NCBI GenBank assembly: GCA_937957975.1
Contig: CALFFK010000012.1
Span: 1 to 44,094, forward strand
Direction of reading: 5' to 3'
Length of the DNA stretch: 44,094 bases
From: an uncultured Neomegalonema sp.
GTDB lineage: Bacteria > Pseudomonadota > Alphaproteobacteria > Rhodobacterales > Rhodobacteraceae
Numbering within the stretch: the first letter of the stretch is position 1; each line of letters opens with the position of its first letter. Both the position numbers and the translations under genes were made by a program. Below are positions 33,225-41,216 of this stretch, piece after piece. The notes beneath the pieces are model-generated. The model searched no databases. It had not been told where the DNA came from and saw nothing but the letters and a program-made list of their open reading frames with translations.

Positions 33225-34067
33225 TTATGCAACCTGCCCTGACCGCATTTCCGGGGGAAAACTGTCCTCGCTCGGCCAGTATCCACGTTCGAGTGAGCGA
33301 TCATACCCTGCGCGCAAACCTGCGGCACGCATGATTTCCGCCGCTGCATTATAGTCATAATCAAGACGTTCGAACACAACGCCATCTTGCGTCAGTATCG
33401 CAAAGCCTGTGCGTGGATCACCATCATGCGCAGGCAAGCCGATGGCACCTGCATTGATCCAGTGCACAGGCCGCTCACCCATACCTACAATCCGCTCAAA
33501 GGCCATGCCTGTATGACCGGCAATCACACCATCAATCCGGCCCAGTCTGGCTTCGATCAATGTGATTTCCTCCCGAAGCACCGAATCGGAGGCGATCGGC
33601 CAGATAAAGCGATTTACTGCGGATGCACCACCATGGATGACGGCATAGCGCTTGCCATAGGCCCGAAAGGTACCGACTCCCGGAAGTCTGCGCATCCATG
33701 CGCGCGATCCGTCGTCCAGTTGCGAGTCTGCAAAGGAAAACCACTCCATGGCGAAACGGTCACAGGCGGCACCATCATCAAAGCCGCACCCGCAGTTCTC
33801 GGTTCGCTCGCCCAGAGACAATTCACAGTTTCCGGCCACAACCTGTGCGCCCGAACCCATAATCAATCGCGCTGTCTCGGCCGGATTACCGCAATAGGCG
33901 CAGACATCACCTGTACAGATCGTCCGCTCCCCGGTGATTCCAAGGATCGAGGCTCGTTCGAACAAGGCAGTCGTCGCTTCGAAATTCGAGTATGGCCCAC
34001 CGAACAGCAAAACCGGACCTTCCAACCATCCAAAGTCGCGGTATCGCGACAGCACATCCCTCATCAT
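33225..34067 (-). CDS. Metallophosphoesterase-like protein with altered metal-binding motifs
   Basis: The 280-aa protein keeps the order of calcineurin-like phosphoesterase motifs but not their key residues. The usual D-x-H-G-N-x-E-A reads G24-P25-Y26-S-N-F-E-A; GD stays at G53-D54; GNH[DE] reads G79-N80-C81-E82; the lone His of the fourth motif remains (VIHGG, H145); and GHxH reads G184-H185-T186-G187. At least seven Cys are clustered between residues 51 and 102 (C51, C56, C59, C81, C92, C94, C102), unusual for a cytoplasmic enzyme. It may bind metal differently or may not be a hydrolase. It has GGGGAGCGAA before ATG 34067 and leads the TTC38-like gene by 2 bp. Confidence 0.75.
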   Translation of the reverse strand: MMRDVLSRYRDFGWLEGPVLLFGGPYSNFEATTALFERASILGITGERTICTGDVCAYCGNPAETARLIMGSGAQVVAGNCELSLGERTENCGCGFDDGAACDRFAMEWFSFADSQLDDGSRAWMRRLPGVGTFRAYGKRYAVIHGGASAVNRFIWPIASDSVLREEITLIEARLGRIDGVIAGHTGMAFERIVGMGERPVHWINAGAIGLPAHDGDPRTGFAILTQDGVVFERLDYDYNAAAEIMRAAGLRAGYDRSLERGYWPSEDSFPPEMRSGQVA

Positions 34068-34230
34068 TTCGCTCCCCTGGATTATAAGCTTTCCTTGGAT
34101 TTATATGTATGCTGTCAAAACGCTGCGCGTTGCCACAATAGTTCACATCACCGCGAGCCAAGAGTTACGACATCGAAATGGCTCATTCGGCAATAGCAGA
34201 CTGTTAGACAAACAATATTGGTTGGCATCG

Positions 34231-34236
34231 TATAAT
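34231..34236 (+). promoter_or_regulatory. Perfect -10 box (TATAAT) upstream of the CorC-type gene
   Basis: TATAAT at 34231 lies in a 268-bp A+T-richer gap that contains no gene. A -35-like TAGACA (34205-34210) stands at a long 20-bp distance, so promoter identity is uncertain. Confidence 0.35.
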
Positions 34237-34335
34237 GCGGAAATTTCCCGGCGTCCGTAATCCCGGCGGGCGGAATATGGCCAAGGTGTTCGCTTTCCCC
34301 TATATATTTGGGCTGCAATTCAGGGTACCGCAACA

Positions 34336-35694
34336 ATGTTTCATATTTCCGCAATTCCGTTCGTTTCCGAGGTCGCCGTTCAAGCACCCCTGGATGGTGG
34401 AGGAGGTACGTCACCATATTGGATCGCATTAGCGATTATATCGCTATTGCTGATGTCAGCCTGCTTTTCCGGTTCAGAGACAGCGTTGACGGCTGTAAGC
34501 CGGGCAAAATTGCGACGGTTAGCGGATCAGGGGAATACGAGCGCCCAACGCGCCATTGATCTGACAGATGATGGCGAAACCCTGATTGGGGCAATCCTCA
34601 TCGGGAACAACCTCGTCAATATTCTCGCTGCTTCGCTGGCCACATCACTGGCCATTGCCCTGTTCGGTGAATCGGGCGTGGCGATTGCGACACTTGTGAT
34701 GACAGTGCTCGTGATGATTTTCGCGGAAGTGCTGCCCAAAACCTATGCTTTCACGAATCCCGAAACAACATCGCTACTGGTTTCCCGCCCTCTCGCATTG
34801 CTCGTGAAAATCACGTACCCTGTTGTCCTTGCAGTGCAGGCCATCGTGCGCGCCACGCTTGGGATATTCGGGGTTACGCTGGAACAAGGCACCCGCGTCC
34901 TATCACACGAAGCGCGAGAGGAAATCCGGGGAGCAATCGACCTGCATCATTCTGAAGGCGGGGTAGTCAAATCGGATCGGGATCGCCTTGTCGGGGCGCT
35001 CGACCTTGCCCATCGCGAGGTGGCAGAAGTGATGATGCATCGGCGGAGCATAGTGACGCTCAATGCGGATGATCCTCCGGCCAGCCTTGTCGAAGCGATT
35101 GTTGAAAGCCCCTACACCCGTATTCCGTTATGGCGAGAGCATCCCGAAAATATCGTTGGCGTTGTGCATGCCAAGGATGTGCTGCGCGCCGTCGATGCCA
35201 TGATGCGGGATGCGGGCAGCGTCGATCTGGATGCCTTCGATATCGCTGCGTTGGCGATCAAACCGTGGTTCGTGCCGGACACGACGACCTTATCCGATCA
35301 GCTAAAGGCTTTCCTGACACACAAGCGGCATTTTGCGCTTGTAGTCGATGAATACGGCGCGCTTCAGGGCCTTATCACGCTGGAGGATATTCTGGAGGAG
35401 ATCGTCGGAGATATTTCCGATGAGCATGACGTGGATGCCGAAGGGGTAACACGCGAGGCGGATGGCTCCTATCTGGTGGATGGCACGGTTTCAATCCGCG
35501 ATCTGAACCGCTATTTTGACTGGAAGCTACCCGATGAAGAAGCGACGACAATCGCAGGACTGGTGATCCACGAGGCACAGGCGATCCCGTTCGAAGGGCA
35601 AAGTTTCGTCTTCCACAACCATCGCTTCGATATTGTCCGGCGCTCAAAGCACCAAATTACGCAATTGCGCGTTCATGCGCGGCGTCCGGCGTAA
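34336..35694 (+). CDS. CNNM/CorC-HlyC family transporter (DUF21-CBS pair)
   Basis: This 452-aa protein has an N-terminal DUF21 domain (residues ~25-200, about four membrane segments: ALAIISLLLMSACFSGSETAL in part; IGAILIGNNLVNILAASLATS in part; LPKTYAF), two CBS modules (~215-350) and a C-terminal CorC_HlyC domain from ~365 (ADGSYLVDGTVSIRDLNRYF). These proteins are linked to Mg2+/Co2+ efflux; the old name hemolysin is misleading. The short leader before the first helix is slightly amphipathic, so the exact start is uncertain. Confidence 0.9.
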   Translation: MFHISAIPFVSEVAVQAPLDGGGGTSPYWIALAIISLLLMSACFSGSETALTAVSRAKLRRLADQGNTSAQRAIDLTDDGETLIGAILIGNNLVNILAASLATSLAIALFGESGVAIATLVMTVLVMIFAEVLPKTYAFTNPETTSLLVSRPLALLVKITYPVVLAVQAIVRATLGIFGVTLEQGTRVLSHEAREEIRGAIDLHHSEGGVVKSDRDRLVGALDLAHREVAEVMMHRRSIVTLNADDPPASLVEAIVESPYTRIPLWREHPENIVGVVHAKDVLRAVDAMMRDAGSVDLDAFDIAALAIKPWFVPDTTTLSDQLKAFLTHKRHFALVVDEYGALQGLITLEDILEEIVGDISDEHDVDAEGVTREADGSYLVDGTVSIRDLNRYFDWKLPDEEATTIAGLVIHEAQAIPFEGQSFVFHNHRFDIVRRSKHQITQLRVHARRPA

Positions 35695-35788
35695 TGTGGT
35701 CGCGACCAAATGATCGCCTTTAACACTGGTTGAATCCAGGCAGGGTTTTGGCGAGAACGGGTGCGCAGAACAATCACAGGATGCGCCC

Positions 35789-36556
35789 ATGCCCCGCTTT
35801 GCCGCCAATCTCTCGATGATGTTCACCGAAGTCCCGTTCATGCAGCGGTTCGAGACCGCCGCAAAAGCAGGATTTAAAGGGGTGGAGTACCTATTCCCCT
35901 ATGAAGAGGACGCGGGGGAGATTGCCGCTGCGCTACGCGATACAGGGCTGGTGCAGGCACTCTACAATACCAGCGCAGGGAATTTTGCCGCTGGCGAACG
36001 CGGATTTGCGGCAGTGCCGGGGGCCGAAGACCGCTTTCGCGCCGCTCTCGATCAAGCGTTGGACTATGCGGGAAAGATCGCGCCGACAAATATCCATATT
36101 ATGTCCGGTATCGCAAAAGGCCCAGCCGCGCGGGCAACATTCATCGGGAACCTGCACCATGCTTGCGCCCAAGCCCCCGAACAGGGTTTCGTGATCGAAC
36201 CAATCAACCACCGCGACATGCCCGGCTATCATCTCGACAATCAAGAGGAAGCACGAGGGATCATCGCGGAGGTCGGCGCGGCCAATTTGGGGTTACAACT
36301 CGACCTCTATCATTGTCAGATCATGCAGGGCGACCTGACCGAGCGCATCCGATCACTGGCCCCGGTGACACGGCATGTGCAAGTCGCTTCCGTACCAAAG
36401 CGGCATGAGCCGGACACGGGCGAACTGAACTTTACACACTTGATGCAGGTTCTGGACGAAAGCGGATATAATGGCTGGGTCGGCTGCGAATACCGGCCCA
36501 AGGGTCCAACGCTGGACGGGCTGGGGTGGTTTGAGGGGTATCGGGCAGGGCAATAG
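35789..36556 (+). CDS. Hydroxypyruvate isomerase / 2-oxo-tetronate isomerase-like TIM-barrel enzyme
   Basis: This 255-aa protein is of the Hyi/OtnI group in the xylose-isomerase-like TIM-barrel superfamily. It opens MPRFAANLSMMFTEVPFMQR and has the metal-binding set E137 (VIEPINHRDMPGY), D172 (LQLDLYH), Q198 (HVQVAS) and E234 (WVGCEYRPKG), matching the spacing of the E. coli OtnI (YgbM) ligands. The substrate could be hydroxypyruvate or 2-oxo-tetronate; no pathway partner is adjacent. Confidence 0.88.
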   Translation: MPRFAANLSMMFTEVPFMQRFETAAKAGFKGVEYLFPYEEDAGEIAAALRDTGLVQALYNTSAGNFAAGERGFAAVPGAEDRFRAALDQALDYAGKIAPTNIHIMSGIAKGPAARATFIGNLHHACAQAPEQGFVIEPINHRDMPGYHLDNQEEARGIIAEVGAANLGLQLDLYHCQIMQGDLTERIRSLAPVTRHVQVASVPKRHEPDTGELNFTHLMQVLDESGYNGWVGCEYRPKGPTLDGLGWFEGYRAGQ

Positions 36557-36591
36557 GCGAAAGTTCCGCCTTTCGTCCGAAGCGCCCCATA

Positions 36592-37149
36592 TCACATATA
36601 CGCGCCTTCGGATTTGGCAGTGAAGACACGGATGTAATCGCCGGGGGAAGAACCAGCCCAATAGACCCAAAGGCGATAGGGGTCGTCCTTGTCGATCCAG
36701 ACATAATCGCCGCGTTCCAGACCGCGCAAGTCGATGCTGATATAGTCAACGGATGTATTGGCGAGGAAATCCGTGGCGGCCATAGTGTCCTGAAAGGCCG
36801 CGACGCCAAGAATGGCCGAGTCAAAATCGACATAGCCGATATGGATGCCCCGCAAACTGTCAAAGAAAACATAGTGGCTGGCCACGACTACGCCTGCCGG
36901 TATCACGCCCTCTTCCCCACCAATATCAACGCGGATAGGCTCTTCCAGAAGGATGTTCTGATCCTCGTCGAAAGCGTAGAGATTTTCATCGTCGAAAGTA
37001 TCATTGCCGACTGAGAAAGGTTCGTCTGTATCAAGTTTGACGAACTTTCCGCTGCCGTTCTGCTGCATGATCTCACCACTAATGACGGTAGCATGTGCGT
37101 ATGTGGCATTCAGCGCCAAGGTCAGGACGATGCACAGATATCGGAACAT
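36592..37149 (-). CDS. Secreted protein of unknown function
   Basis: This 185-aa protein has a Sec signal peptide (MFRYLCIVLTLALNATYAHA, cut after A20) and an acidic mature part rich in Asp, aromatic residues and beta-prone segments (e.g. YVWIDKDDPYRLWVYWAGSSPGDYIRVF, in part). It is not a lipoprotein. It should be periplasmic or external. No family is recognised. It ends just before the isomerase gene in a convergent position. Confidence 0.65.
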   Translation of the reverse strand: MFRYLCIVLTLALNATYAHATVISGEIMQQNGSGKFVKLDTDEPFSVGNDTFDDENLYAFDEDQNILLEEPIRVDIGGEEGVIPAGVVVASHYVFFDSLRGIHIGYVDFDSAILGVAAFQDTMAATDFLANTSVDYISIDLRGLERGDYVWIDKDDPYRLWVYWAGSSPGDYIRVFTAKSEGAYM

Positions 37150-37258
37150 AAGGTCAGCCTCTCGCAGAGTAACGTGCTGCGTGAAAGGTTAACGATCTTG
37201 AAAACGGGTGGCCAGCAGCATCCGATCCGCTCACGCCCCTGTGTAGAATAGGAGGTCT

Positions 37259-37474
37259 TCATGCGCGTCTGTTTTGAATTCTGTCGAACAAACGTTGCAG
37301 AAGTATAGAAGCCAGAGGAGCGAGAAAAACGAAGGCCAAAAAGCACATAAAACTCAGCAAACGCTGGACAATACTCATATCTCCGCCACCGAACAGGTTG
37401 GTGAGAAAGACGATGACGATCAGGACGCACAGACCAGGGTATTTTCGCGAGAACCGAAAAATCAACATAATCAT
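37259..37474 (-). CDS. 71-aa membrane protein downstream of the SDR gene
   Basis: ATG 37474 has GGAGGTTCC directly before it, a strong ribosome-binding site. The product begins MIMLIFRFSRKYPG and has two hydrophobic segments (CVLIVIVFLTNLF and SFMCFLAFVFLAPLASILL) around a GGGD turn, ending in a basic tail RLFDRIQNRRA. The frame stays open upstream into the SDR gene, so a longer apparent frame exists, but only this tail has coding character. It lies 13 bp after the SDR stop on the same strand, so it is likely cotranscribed. Function unknown. Confidence 0.65.
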   Translation of the reverse strand: MIMLIFRFSRKYPGLCVLIVIVFLTNLFGGGDMSIVQRLLSFMCFLAFVFLAPLASILLQRLFDRIQNRRA

Positions 37475-37487
37475 GGAACCTCCAGCT

Positions 37488-38234
37488 TCAGACGTGCTGG
37501 CCGCCGTTGATCTCGATTTCGACGCCGGTGACATAGCTGCTCTCTGCGGTACAGAGATAGTAGATCGTACGGGCGACTTCTTCGGGCTGACCGAGACGGC
37601 GCAAGGGAATATCAGCGACAATTTCTTCGGTACCGGGAGAGAGAATCGCGGTTTCGATCTCGCCCGGAGCAATGGCGTTGACGCGCACGCCATGCGGGCC
37701 AAAGTCTGCCGCCATCTCGCGAGTAAGTGCCGAAAGGGCCGCTTTGGACGTGGCATAAGCGACCCCGGCGAAAGGATGGACGCGTGCGCCAGCGATGGAG
37801 GTGACATTGACCACAGCCCCCCTGGCAGCTTTCAGTTCATCGAAGAGGCCGCGCGCAAGCACGACAGAGGAGAAGAAATTGACGTGAAAGACCTTGCCCC
37901 AGTCGCGCAGGCTGGTGGTCAGGGTGTTCAGGCGCTCGCCCTCTGGTCCTTTCGGGGAAATACCCGCATTGTTTACAAGGGCATTCAGATGGCCGTTTGG
38001 GCCCAGGCGTTCCTTGATCTCATCAATGGCGCGAATGGTATCGTCGGGACTGGAAAGATCGACCTGAATGTGGTCTTCCTCCCCCGCCTCCCAAGGGCAA
38101 TCTTCGGGAAAAGCGTGCCGTGAGCAGGATATAACCCGCCATCCGGCAGAGGAGAACCGTTTGACCGTGGCGTGACCGATACCCCGGCTCGCCCCGGTCA
38201 GAAGCAATGTGCGCTTTGCCCCATCCGTCGCCAT
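37488..38234 (-). CDS. Short-chain dehydrogenase/reductase (classical SDR)
   Basis: This 248-aa NAD(P)-dependent oxidoreductase shows TGASRGIG (13-20), NNAG (88-91), and the catalytic S146, Y160 and K164 (SIAGARVHPFAGVAYATSK, in part). IAPGEIETAIL and the C-terminal YVTGVEIEINGGQHV are typical for FabG-like members. Substrate unknown. The small membrane protein gene follows within 13 bp, and pdxH precedes it 33 bp upstream on the same strand, suggesting a pdxH-SDR-small-protein unit. Confidence 0.88.
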   Translation of the reverse strand: MATDGAKRTLLLTGASRGIGHATVKRFSSAGWRVISCSRHAFPEDCPWEAGEEDHIQVDLSSPDDTIRAIDEIKERLGPNGHLNALVNNAGISPKGPEGERLNTLTTSLRDWGKVFHVNFFSSVVLARGLFDELKAARGAVVNVTSIAGARVHPFAGVAYATSKAALSALTREMAADFGPHGVRVNAIAPGEIETAILSPGTEEIVADIPLRRLGQPEEVARTIYYLCTAESSYVTGVEIEINGGQHV

Positions 38235-38267
38235 CGGCCCACTCCTGTCAATGATGTCATGCGCGGA

Positions 38268-38903
38268 TCAAGGATAGAGCCGCTGCACACTCCACCCTTG
38301 CGCCTGCGGATCGTCACGTGTCCAGCGGAAACGGTCATGGATACGATGTTCGCCATCGGCCCAGAACTCGATCTCGATTGGACGGATACGATAACCGCCC
38401 CAATGGGAGGGGCGTTCCGGCGCGCCTCCGCTCGCTTCTGTGATCGCGGCTGTTTCATCAAGCATTGTCTGGCGCGAAGGCAAGGGCTGGGACTGTTTTG
38501 AAGCTGAGGCTGCGGCGCGGCTCTGGGGATGGCGAGAGGCGAAATAGGCGTCAGACATGGCTTCTTCCACGATCTCGACCGGACCCCGAAAACGGACCTG
38601 TTGACCAACGCTCTTCCAGTGCAGCACCGCCGCCGCCTTTGAAACCGAAGCCAGTTCGGCTCCTTTGGCACTCATCCGATTGGTATAGAAGACAAAGCCG
38701 CCTGGCTCGATTTCCTTCAACAGAACCAGCCTGACATTAGGAAGATTATCCTCATTCACGGTAGCAAGGGCCATGGCATTGGCGTCGTTTGGTTCGGTCT
38801 TCCATGCAGCATCCAGCCACCGCTGAACTATGTCAAACGGATCAGAGCCAGCAAACAATCCATCGCGTTCCTGTTCACGATCAGCGACATCTTCATGGAT
38901 CAT
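38268..38903 (-). CDS. pdxH: Pyridoxamine 5'-phosphate oxidase
   Basis: This 211-aa flavoenzyme oxidises pyridoxine or pyridoxamine phosphate to pyridoxal phosphate with FMN. Family segments are AMALATVNEDNLPNVRLVLLKEI (in part), GFVFYTNRMSAKGAELAS, AAVLHWKSVGQQVRFRG, and the C-terminal WGGYRIRPIEIEFWADGEHRIHDRF and SVQRLYP. ATG 38903, with AAGGA about 10 nt upstream, is preferred to longer frames starting at 39002 or 38957, whose leaders look unrelated. Confidence 0.93.
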   Translation of the reverse strand: MIHEDVADREQERDGLFAGSDPFDIVQRWLDAAWKTEPNDANAMALATVNEDNLPNVRLVLLKEIEPGGFVFYTNRMSAKGAELASVSKAAAVLHWKSVGQQVRFRGPVEIVEEAMSDAYFASRHPQSRAAASASKQSQPLPSRQTMLDETAAITEASGGAPERPSHWGGYRIRPIEIEFWADGEHRIHDRFRWTRDDPQAQGWSVQRLYP

Positions 38904-39055
38904 AAATCGTTTTTCCTTTTGATGTACGGCAACTACTTCGCGACGCGATATCGCCATAAATAAACCATTCAGGCCATATATCCCGTTGGCTTGCCGATGC
39001 AAATCGCAACGGAAAGTGTAGCCAGTTTACCAAGCAACAGGCAGGAGAGCCTATA

Positions 39056-39691
39056 ATGTTCCGCTTCAAAAAAATCACCGCACCCCTGATTGCGGTCGCC
39101 CTTGTCACTGCCGGGTGCCAATCCGGTGCCGGTGGCAGCTCTGCCTTCCCGACGCAAGCCATCGGCGGGGCGCTTGGTGCCGTAGCGGGCGGTCTGGCCG
39201 GTACACAGGTCGGTAGTGGCCGGGGCCGCACCGCCGCCATCATCGGCGGTACAATTCTTGGCGGTATCGTCGGCACCGCCGTTGCCGCACGCCTGTCACC
39301 ACAGGGCCAGCAGATTGCTTATAACACAACCCAACAGGCAATGAACGATGCGCCCGTCAACCAGCCCGTAGAGTGGCGTGATCCGGTTAACCCACAAATC
39401 TACGGAACCGTGACGCCCATAACGCCAGCTTATTACGTCGAAGTTTCCGCTGAACCGTATCTTGGGCCGACACAGTCACAACAACCACAATACACGCAGC
39501 AGCCGCAATTCACGCAGCAGCAGTATGCGGGCCGCCCGCAGGTCGTTGCCAGCAGTTCAAGTGTCGAATGTCGTGACTACCAGACCGCCGTGTTCTCCGG
39601 TGGTCAGCCTGAAACCCTGACAGGTCGTATGTGCCGTCGTGGTCCCGGTCAGCCTTGGCGCCCTGCCAATGATGGCTTTAGTGGAATCTGA
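39056..39691 (+). CDS. Outer-membrane lipoprotein with glycine zipper (17-kDa surface antigen-like)
   Basis: This 211-aa protein has a lipoprotein signal peptide with lipobox VTAG-C21. A glycine-zipper membrane hairpin follows (about 37-78: GGALGAVAGGLAGTQVGSG in part and GGTILGGIVGTAVAA), as in the 17-kDa surface antigens. The middle is a Gln/Pro/Tyr repeat (QQPQYTQQPQFTQQQY), and the C-terminal part has ECRDYQTAVFSGGQPETLTGRMCR, with two Cys that may pair, as in related envelope proteins. It should lie in the outer membrane, facing the periplasm. Confidence 0.85.
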   Translation: MFRFKKITAPLIAVALVTAGCQSGAGGSSAFPTQAIGGALGAVAGGLAGTQVGSGRGRTAAIIGGTILGGIVGTAVAARLSPQGQQIAYNTTQQAMNDAPVNQPVEWRDPVNPQIYGTVTPITPAYYVEVSAEPYLGPTQSQQPQYTQQPQFTQQQYAGRPQVVASSSSVECRDYQTAVFSGGQPETLTGRMCRRGPGQPWRPANDGFSGI

Positions 39692-39736
39692 TTGGTATTG
39701 AAGACAGACTCGCAAAGCGCGGGAATGAAAATGAAA

Positions 39737-39762
39737 GAGCCGCCCCAAATTCGGGGCGGCTC
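39737..39762. terminator. Convergent intrinsic terminator
   Basis: GAGCCGCCCC and GGGGCGGCTC form a 10-bp perfect stem between two convergent genes. The - strand side is followed by TTTCATTTTCATT, the + side by TATTGCTTT, so it likely serves both, the creatinase gene more strongly. Confidence 0.8.
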
Positions 39763-39770
39763 TATTGCTT

Positions 39771-41006
39771 TCAGGCGATGATGTTATGCGCAGGACCATA
39801 GGAGAAGCCGGTGATGTTTTCCGGGCCATCTTCACCCAGCACAACGATGTCATGCTCACGATAGCCGCCTGCGCCGGGGGTACCGAGCGGAAGGGTCAGC
39901 ATAGGTTCCATCGAAACGACCATGCCCGGTTCCAGCATTGTGTCGATGTCTTCGCGTAATTCCAGACCAGCCTCACGCCCGTAATAATGCGAGAGAACGC
40001 CAAAGGAATGACCATATCCGAAACTGCGATATTGGAGCAGGTCACGCGACGCGAAGAAATCATTGATCTGCTCGCATATGCCCGAACAGGTCGCGCCCTC
40101 ACGGATGAGCGAGAGGCCAAGCTCATGTGCAGCAACGTTGGCCTCCCAGACAGCCAGCGAAGCTGCATCTGGTTCGCCGACAAAGAGCGTGCGCTCCAAA
40201 GCCGTGTAGTAAGCCGAGATCATCGGAAAGGTGTTGAGGCTGAGGATGTCACCCGCCTCCAATCGGCGGGTCGTGACGGGGTTATGCGCACCATCGGTAT
40301 TGAGACCGGACTGGAACCAGACCCAGCTATCACGCAACTCACTATCCGGGTGAGCACGGGCGATTTCAACCTCCATCGCATCGCGCCCCGCCATGGCAAC
40401 GTCGATTTCGCGAATACCAACGCGGATGGCGTCACGAATTGCTTCGCCGCCAATATCAGCAATACGCGCGCCTTCACGGATAAGGGCGATTTCCTCCACT
40501 GATTTGACCATGCGCTGGGTCATGGTGGCGGGGGCAATGTCGATGGTTTCAGCACCGAGAAATTCGGCAAGCTTACCATGTTGCGCAAGGGTGAGGTGGT
40601 CGCCCTCAATACCGATGCGTTTTGCCGGGCCGACCACGTCGCGCACTGCACGCCAGTAATTATCGCGTTGCCAGTCAGTATAGACAACATTCTCGTCTGC
40701 CGAACGCCGCCATGGCTGCCCCCCGTCAATGTTGGCAGAGACTGTTACAGCACGATCCTGGGTCACGACGCAGGCATAGGGTCGCCCAAAAGCACAATAG
40801 AGAAAGCCGGAGTAATAGGCCACGCCATGCATTGAGGTAAGCAGCGCGGCTTCGACCCCCTGCTCCGCCATAATCGCGCGCAGACCCGCGAGCCGTTGAT
40901 CATATTCAGCACGGCTGAAAGGAAGCGAAGCCTTCTCACCATTATGGAAGGTAAAGAAATCCGGGCGAACGGGCACAGGAGTGCGCATGAGTGAAGATTG
41001 AGTCAT
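39771..41006 (-). CDS. Creatinase (creatine amidinohydrolase)
   Basis: This 411-aa protein is of the M24/creatinase fold and closely follows the well-known Pseudomonas creatinase from end to end, turning creatine into sarcosine and urea. The residues reported for creatine binding and catalysis are all present: F73, R75 (FGRPY), H241 (NTDGAHNPVTT), Y267 and E271 (YYTALERTL), H333 (GYGHSFG), R344 (YYGREAGLEL), E367 (VVSMEPM) and H385 (GYREHDI). M24 aminopeptidase metal ligands are not complete, as expected. ATG 41006 has GGAGGTCTTG before it; an in-frame start at 41048 is less likely. No creatininase or sarcosine oxidase is in the window. The upstream neighbour is an MttB homologue. Confidence 0.93.
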   Translation of the reverse strand: MTQSSLMRTPVPVRPDFFTFHNGEKASLPFSRAEYDQRLAGLRAIMAEQGVEAALLTSMHGVAYYSGFLYCAFGRPYACVVTQDRAVTVSANIDGGQPWRRSADENVVYTDWQRDNYWRAVRDVVGPAKRIGIEGDHLTLAQHGKLAEFLGAETIDIAPATMTQRMVKSVEEIALIREGARIADIGGEAIRDAIRVGIREIDVAMAGRDAMEVEIARAHPDSELRDSWVWFQSGLNTDGAHNPVTTRRLEAGDILSLNTFPMISAYYTALERTLFVGEPDAASLAVWEANVAAHELGLSLIREGATCSGICEQINDFFASRDLLQYRSFGYGHSFGVLSHYYGREAGLELREDIDTMLEPGMVVSMEPMLTLPLGTPGAGGYREHDIVVLGEDGPENITGFSYGPAHNIIA

Positions 41007-41093
41007 CAAGACCTCCGCATTCGGGGAACGGAGGGGCGGAACCCTCAATCCCGCGATTGAAAGTCCCGGCGTTCAGGATGGGATTATGAGCAA

Positions 41094-41107
41094 GGATCGT
41101 GCGATCC
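41094..41107. repeat. 14-bp inverted repeat between creatinase and the MttB homologue
   Basis: GGATCG-TG-CGATCC lies in the 210-bp gap upstream of creatinase. It may be an operator or a short hairpin; nothing else is seen in the gap. Confidence 0.35.
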
Positions 41108-41216
41108 CTGACGACGCCATCGTCATATTGCTCACCGTCAGCATATAGGAAAATGCGCTGGACCGAAAACAGAATTACAAAGCTATGATGATTACAGACG
41201 GTTCCACCAGATTCTT

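Noticed and set aside
37259-37807. 182-codon frame on the - strand taken as one gene
   Set aside because: Its first two-thirds are an alternative frame of the SDR gene. Only the last 71 codons have their own ribosome-binding site and coding character.
39771-41006. M24-family protein as DMSP lyase DddP or Xaa-Pro aminopeptidase
   Set aside because: The creatine-binding residues and end-to-end similarity to Pseudomonas creatinase fit creatinase; sequence around the active site differs from DddP as I recall it.
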